This document shows positions 5,253 through 6,867 of a DNA stretch of 6,867 bases, piece by piece; positions within the stretch are counted from its first letter, which is position 1, and every line of letters starts with the position of its first letter. A program made the translations under genes and the position numbers. Location: the NCBI GenBank assembly GCA_016280695.1, contig JAEEHG010000056.1:1-6867 (forward strand). The letters are read 5' to 3'. The stretch comes from Solobacterium sp. (GTDB taxonomy: Bacteria > Bacillota_I > Bacilli_A > Erysipelotrichales > Erysipelotrichaceae). Below the pieces are notes generated by a model. That model had not been told where the DNA came from. It ran no database searches and worked only from the letters and a program-made list of their open reading frames with translations.

Positions 5253-6401
5253 CTAACGGTCCAGTTCCAGGTGCCGGGAAGGCAATGGGGGCCGGCTGAT
5301 CACCGCGCGGATCCACGGTCCGTAATTGGTCTGGTCCAGGACGGTCAGCAGTTTCTTCCATTCCGGGGATCGGAAGGCATCGCTGTGATCGGCGATCTGC
5401 CCGTTTCCGTACCAGGCAAAGTAATCCTTCAGAAGGGACAGGAAGATTTCCTGTTCTTTCTGGCTGACCTGCTGTTCTTTCAGCATGACCCCGAGGGCTT
5501 CCTGCAGCTGATTGTCGGCCTGTGTATCCATTTCCTGTATGGCATCTGCCAGGTCTGCCGAACCGTATGTGTGCAGGTCCAGGGAGACGGCATCATAGGT
5601 GATGTGCCGGTCTCCCAGAACCAGGCGGCCGTACGGATGCGGGGCCATAGCCGGCATCCCGCTGATGATTTCATACAGCTGCCGGTGCTGAAGAATGACC
5701 TGGCTGTGCTGATGCCCGCTCAGGCAGAGCGCCACCGGATAACGCTGCAGGAGGGCAGACAGGTCCGGGTTGGTTATACTGCCGGGTGTACCGTCCGGTC
5801 CGGGGATGACATTATGATGCGAAAGGAAAATTACCTGCAGGCCATCGGCGGCGGCCGCTTTGAGGCGCTGCTGGAGCCAGTCCATGGTGCCGTCTGAAAA
5901 TGTCCCGTAGGAAGAGGTGGTGTCCGTATGGTCATCCATGGCCAGCAGGGCATAACCGCCCAGCCGCACTTCATAGCTCAATGAGTGGGGATCGGCAGCG
6001 TCACCCTGCATGAAAGCCCCGTACAGTTCTTTCAGGACGGTACGGTCGGCGTGATCATAATCATGGTTGCCGGGCAGTACCATCACACGGATGCCGGCAT
6101 CAGCCGCCTCCTGCAGATAAGTGCAGAGCTGTTCAGCATCCGCAGGGGTGCCGCTGTTGGTATTGTCGCCGGTCAGGATCAGCACATCCGGCTTGAGGGC
6201 AATGACCTCATGGATCATGGCCTGCGTCAGTTCATCGATGCGCGTCATGGCCGGGATGATCTGCCCGGAGGCCTTACCGGCCGTATAATGAAGATCCGAA
6301 ACAATAACCGCGCTGACCGGCGCATGTTCAACAGCCCCGGCAGCGGGGGCTGAACAGGCACAAAGCAGGATGGCCGCAAGCAGCAAGAGAAAACGTTTCA
6401 T
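5253..6401 (-). CDS. Calcineurin-like metallophosphoesterase, secreted lipoprotein
   Basis: 382 residues. The N-terminus has KR, a hydrophobic core and the lipobox L-C-A-C with the lipidated Cys at 16, so the protein should be anchored on the outer face of the membrane. All metallophosphoesterase metal-binding motifs are present in order: DLH (D36, H38), GDNTN (D79), GNHD (N112, H113, D114), SHH (H195) and GHQH (H230, H232). It should therefore be an active two-metal hydrolase of phosphomono- or diesters; the true substrate (nucleotide, cyclic nucleotide, cell-wall phosphate) cannot be read from sequence. After the catalytic domain (to about 275) comes a mostly helical C-terminal region of about 105 residues rich in Gln, Glu and Asp, of unknown role. 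No clear ribosome binding site precedes the ATG at 6399-6401. The gene is divergent from the phosphoglucomutase gene and convergent with ssb, with no terminator between the two stops. Confidence 0.9.
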   Translation of the reverse strand: MKRFLLLLAAILLCACSAPAAGAVEHAPVSAVIVSDLHYTAGKASGQIIPAMTRIDELTQAMIHEVIALKPDVLILTGDNTNSGTPADAEQLCTYLQEAADAGIRVMVLPGNHDYDHADRTVLKELYGAFMQGDAADPHSLSYEVRLGGYALLAMDDHTDTTSSYGTFSDGTMDWLQQRLKAAAADGLQVIFLSHHNVIPGPDGTPGSITNPDLSALLQRYPVALCLSGHQHSQVILQHRQLYEIISGMPAMAPHPYGRLVLGDRHITYDAVSLDLHTYGSADLADAIQEMDTQADNQLQEALGVMLKEQQVSQKEQEIFLSLLKDYFAWYGNGQIADHSDAFRSPEWKKLLTVLDQTNYGPWIRAVISRPPLPSRHLELDR

Positions 6402-6407
6402 AGCGAT

Positions 6408-6413
6408 ATCATA
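6408..6413 (-). promoter_or_regulatory. Possible -10 box of the phosphoesterase gene
   Basis: On the minus strand TATGAT (five of six to consensus) ends 6 bases before the ATG at 6401, and no good -35 box stands 16-18 bases upstream. If used, transcription would begin at or near the start codon, giving a leaderless mRNA, which would fit the absence of a ribosome binding site. Weak evidence. Confidence 0.25.
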
Positions 6414-6425
6414 ACAGACGCCGGT

Positions 6426-6453
6426 TTTTCATTCAGTGAAAAAAATGTATACT
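6426..6453 (+). promoter_or_regulatory. Candidate promoter of the phosphoglucomutase gene
   Basis: TTTTCA (6426-6431, four of six) and TATACT (6448-6453, five of six) are separated by 16 bases that include an A7 run. Predicted start is near 6460, giving a leader of about 30 bases with the ribosome binding site. A six-base inverted repeat overlaps the -10 box. Confidence 0.5.
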
Positions 6454-6456
6454 GAA
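6432..6456. repeat. Inverted repeat over the divergent promoter region
   Basis: TTCAGT (6432-6437) and ACTGAA (6451-6456) are perfect inverted copies separated by 13 bases, with centres 19 bases apart, a spacing close to two helical turns. The right arm overlaps the candidate -10 box. It could be an operator for a dimeric regulator, but a six-base repeat in an AT-rich stretch may arise by chance. Confidence 0.3.
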
Positions 6457-6475
6457 AACAGAATACAGGAACTAT

Positions 6476-6480
6476 GGAGG
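6476..6480 (+). promoter_or_regulatory. Ribosome binding site of the phosphoglucomutase gene
   Basis: GGAGG lies 9 bases before the ATG at 6490. The next in-frame ATG (6499) would be 18 bases away, so 6490 is preferred. Confidence 0.8.
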
Positions 6481-6489
6481 ATATCATTC

Positions 6490-6867
6490 ATGGACGCTAT
6501 GTCAAGATTCAACCTGTGGCGGCAGAAACTGTCCCCGCAGGATCCGCTGTTCGCGGAACTGGAAGATATAAAGGATAATCCCGGAGAAATAGAGGAGCGC
6601 TTTTATCAGGATCTGTCATTCGGCACGGCCGGCCTGCGCGGCAAGATCGGGGCCGGCACAAACCGCATGAACGTCTATACCGTCGGCAAGGCAACCCAGG
6701 GCATCGCCCGCTACATCATCTCACATGGCCGCTCTGCCATGGACAGGGGTGTGGTCATTGCCCATGACCCGCGGCACTTCTCGAAGGAATTCTCCCAGCT
6801 GGCGGCCGGCATTTTCGCGGCCAACGGCATCCAGGCATATGTCTTCCCGGATCTCAGGCCTACTCCC
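6490..6867 (+). CDS. pgcA: Phospho-sugar mutase (alpha-phosphoglucomutase/phosphomannomutase), N-terminal part
   Basis: 126 codons are visible and the frame is open to the window end; the family is about 570-585 residues long. The enzyme interconverts glucose 1-phosphate and glucose 6-phosphate (or the mannose pair) in the cytoplasm, supplying sugar nucleotides for envelope glycans and glycolipids. The visible part closely follows the B. subtilis PgcA N-terminus: a Trp-containing helical lead, FYQDLSFGTAGLRGKIGAG (about 38-56), the TNRMNVYTVGKATQG segment, VVIAHDPRH (about 88-96), and a C-terminal PDLRPTP just before the window edge. The phosphoserine loop (TASHNP-like) should follow just outside, so catalytic competence cannot be checked. 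It is divergent from the phosphoesterase gene across 88 bases. Family assignment is secure; sugar preference is inferred from similarity to PgcA. Confidence 0.93.
   Translation, partial: MDAMSRFNLWRQKLSPQDPLFAELEDIKDNPGEIEERFYQDLSFGTAGLRGKIGAGTNRMNVYTVGKATQGIARYIISHGRSAMDRGVVIAHDPRHFSKEFSQLAAGIFAANGIQAYVFPDLRPTP

Noticed and set aside
5202..5897. Plus-strand 231-codon open frame opposite the phosphoesterase gene as a real gene
   Set aside because: No ribosome binding site or domain is visible, and the opposite strand has every metallophosphoesterase motif and a lipoprotein signal.
6398..6412. Four-codon minus-strand upstream frame whose TGA overlaps the phosphoesterase ATG
   Set aside because: Very short frames of this kind arise often by chance and this one has no ribosome binding site.
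1..6867. Mobile elements, CRISPR arrays, tRNA/rRNA genes, toxin-antitoxin or defence genes
   Set aside because: No transposase, terminal repeats, regularly spaced repeats or RNA gene signatures were found in reading both strands; the content looks like ordinary core genome.

Overview
The window looks like chromosomal core sequence from a GC-rich Bacillota (Firmicute). The evidence is an RNase J-type ribonuclease gene directly followed by ftsK/spoIIIE (rnjB and spoIIIE also lie near each other in Bacillus subtilis), a PgcA-type phosphoglucomutase, a short FeoB-associated Cys-rich protein, and strong AGGAGG-like ribosome binding sites. Codon use and protein style suggest a GC-rich member of the Erysipelotrichia, but that is inference from memory of the families. 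No mobile element, CRISPR array, RNA gene or foreign-looking island is visible.

Layout. (1) Bases 1-3981, plus strand: the C-terminal three quarters of an RNase J-family protein whose visible catalytic residues are altered, then a full DNA translocase FtsK/SpoIIIE. The two overlap or nearly touch and probably share a transcript, which ends at a hairpin terminator containing the ftsK stop codon. (2) Bases 4021-4827, plus strand: a small four-helix GtrA-like membrane protein, then a 63-residue FeoB-associated Cys-rich membrane protein with a good sigma-A-type promoter and a strong terminator. (3) Bases 4854-5251, plus strand: a short single-stranded DNA-binding protein with its own promoter and an excellent ribosome binding site, lacking the usual acidic C-terminal tail. 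(4) Bases 5253-6401, minus strand: a secreted lipoprotein of the calcineurin-like metallophosphoesterase family, tail to tail with ssb with one base between the stops. (5) Bases 6402-6489: a short divergent promoter region. (6) Bases 6490-6867, plus strand: the N-terminal 126 codons of a phosphoglucomutase/phosphomannomutase, cut by the window edge.

The genes do not form one pathway. RNA decay (RNase J), chromosome segregation (FtsK) and ssDNA binding (SSB) are information-processing functions; the others are envelope or metal-associated proteins and sugar-phosphate metabolism. I found no convincing undescribed multi-gene system. The most interesting points are the degenerate RNase J active site, the tailless SSB, the orphan FeoB-associated protein, and the compact overlaps of stop codons with regulatory elements.
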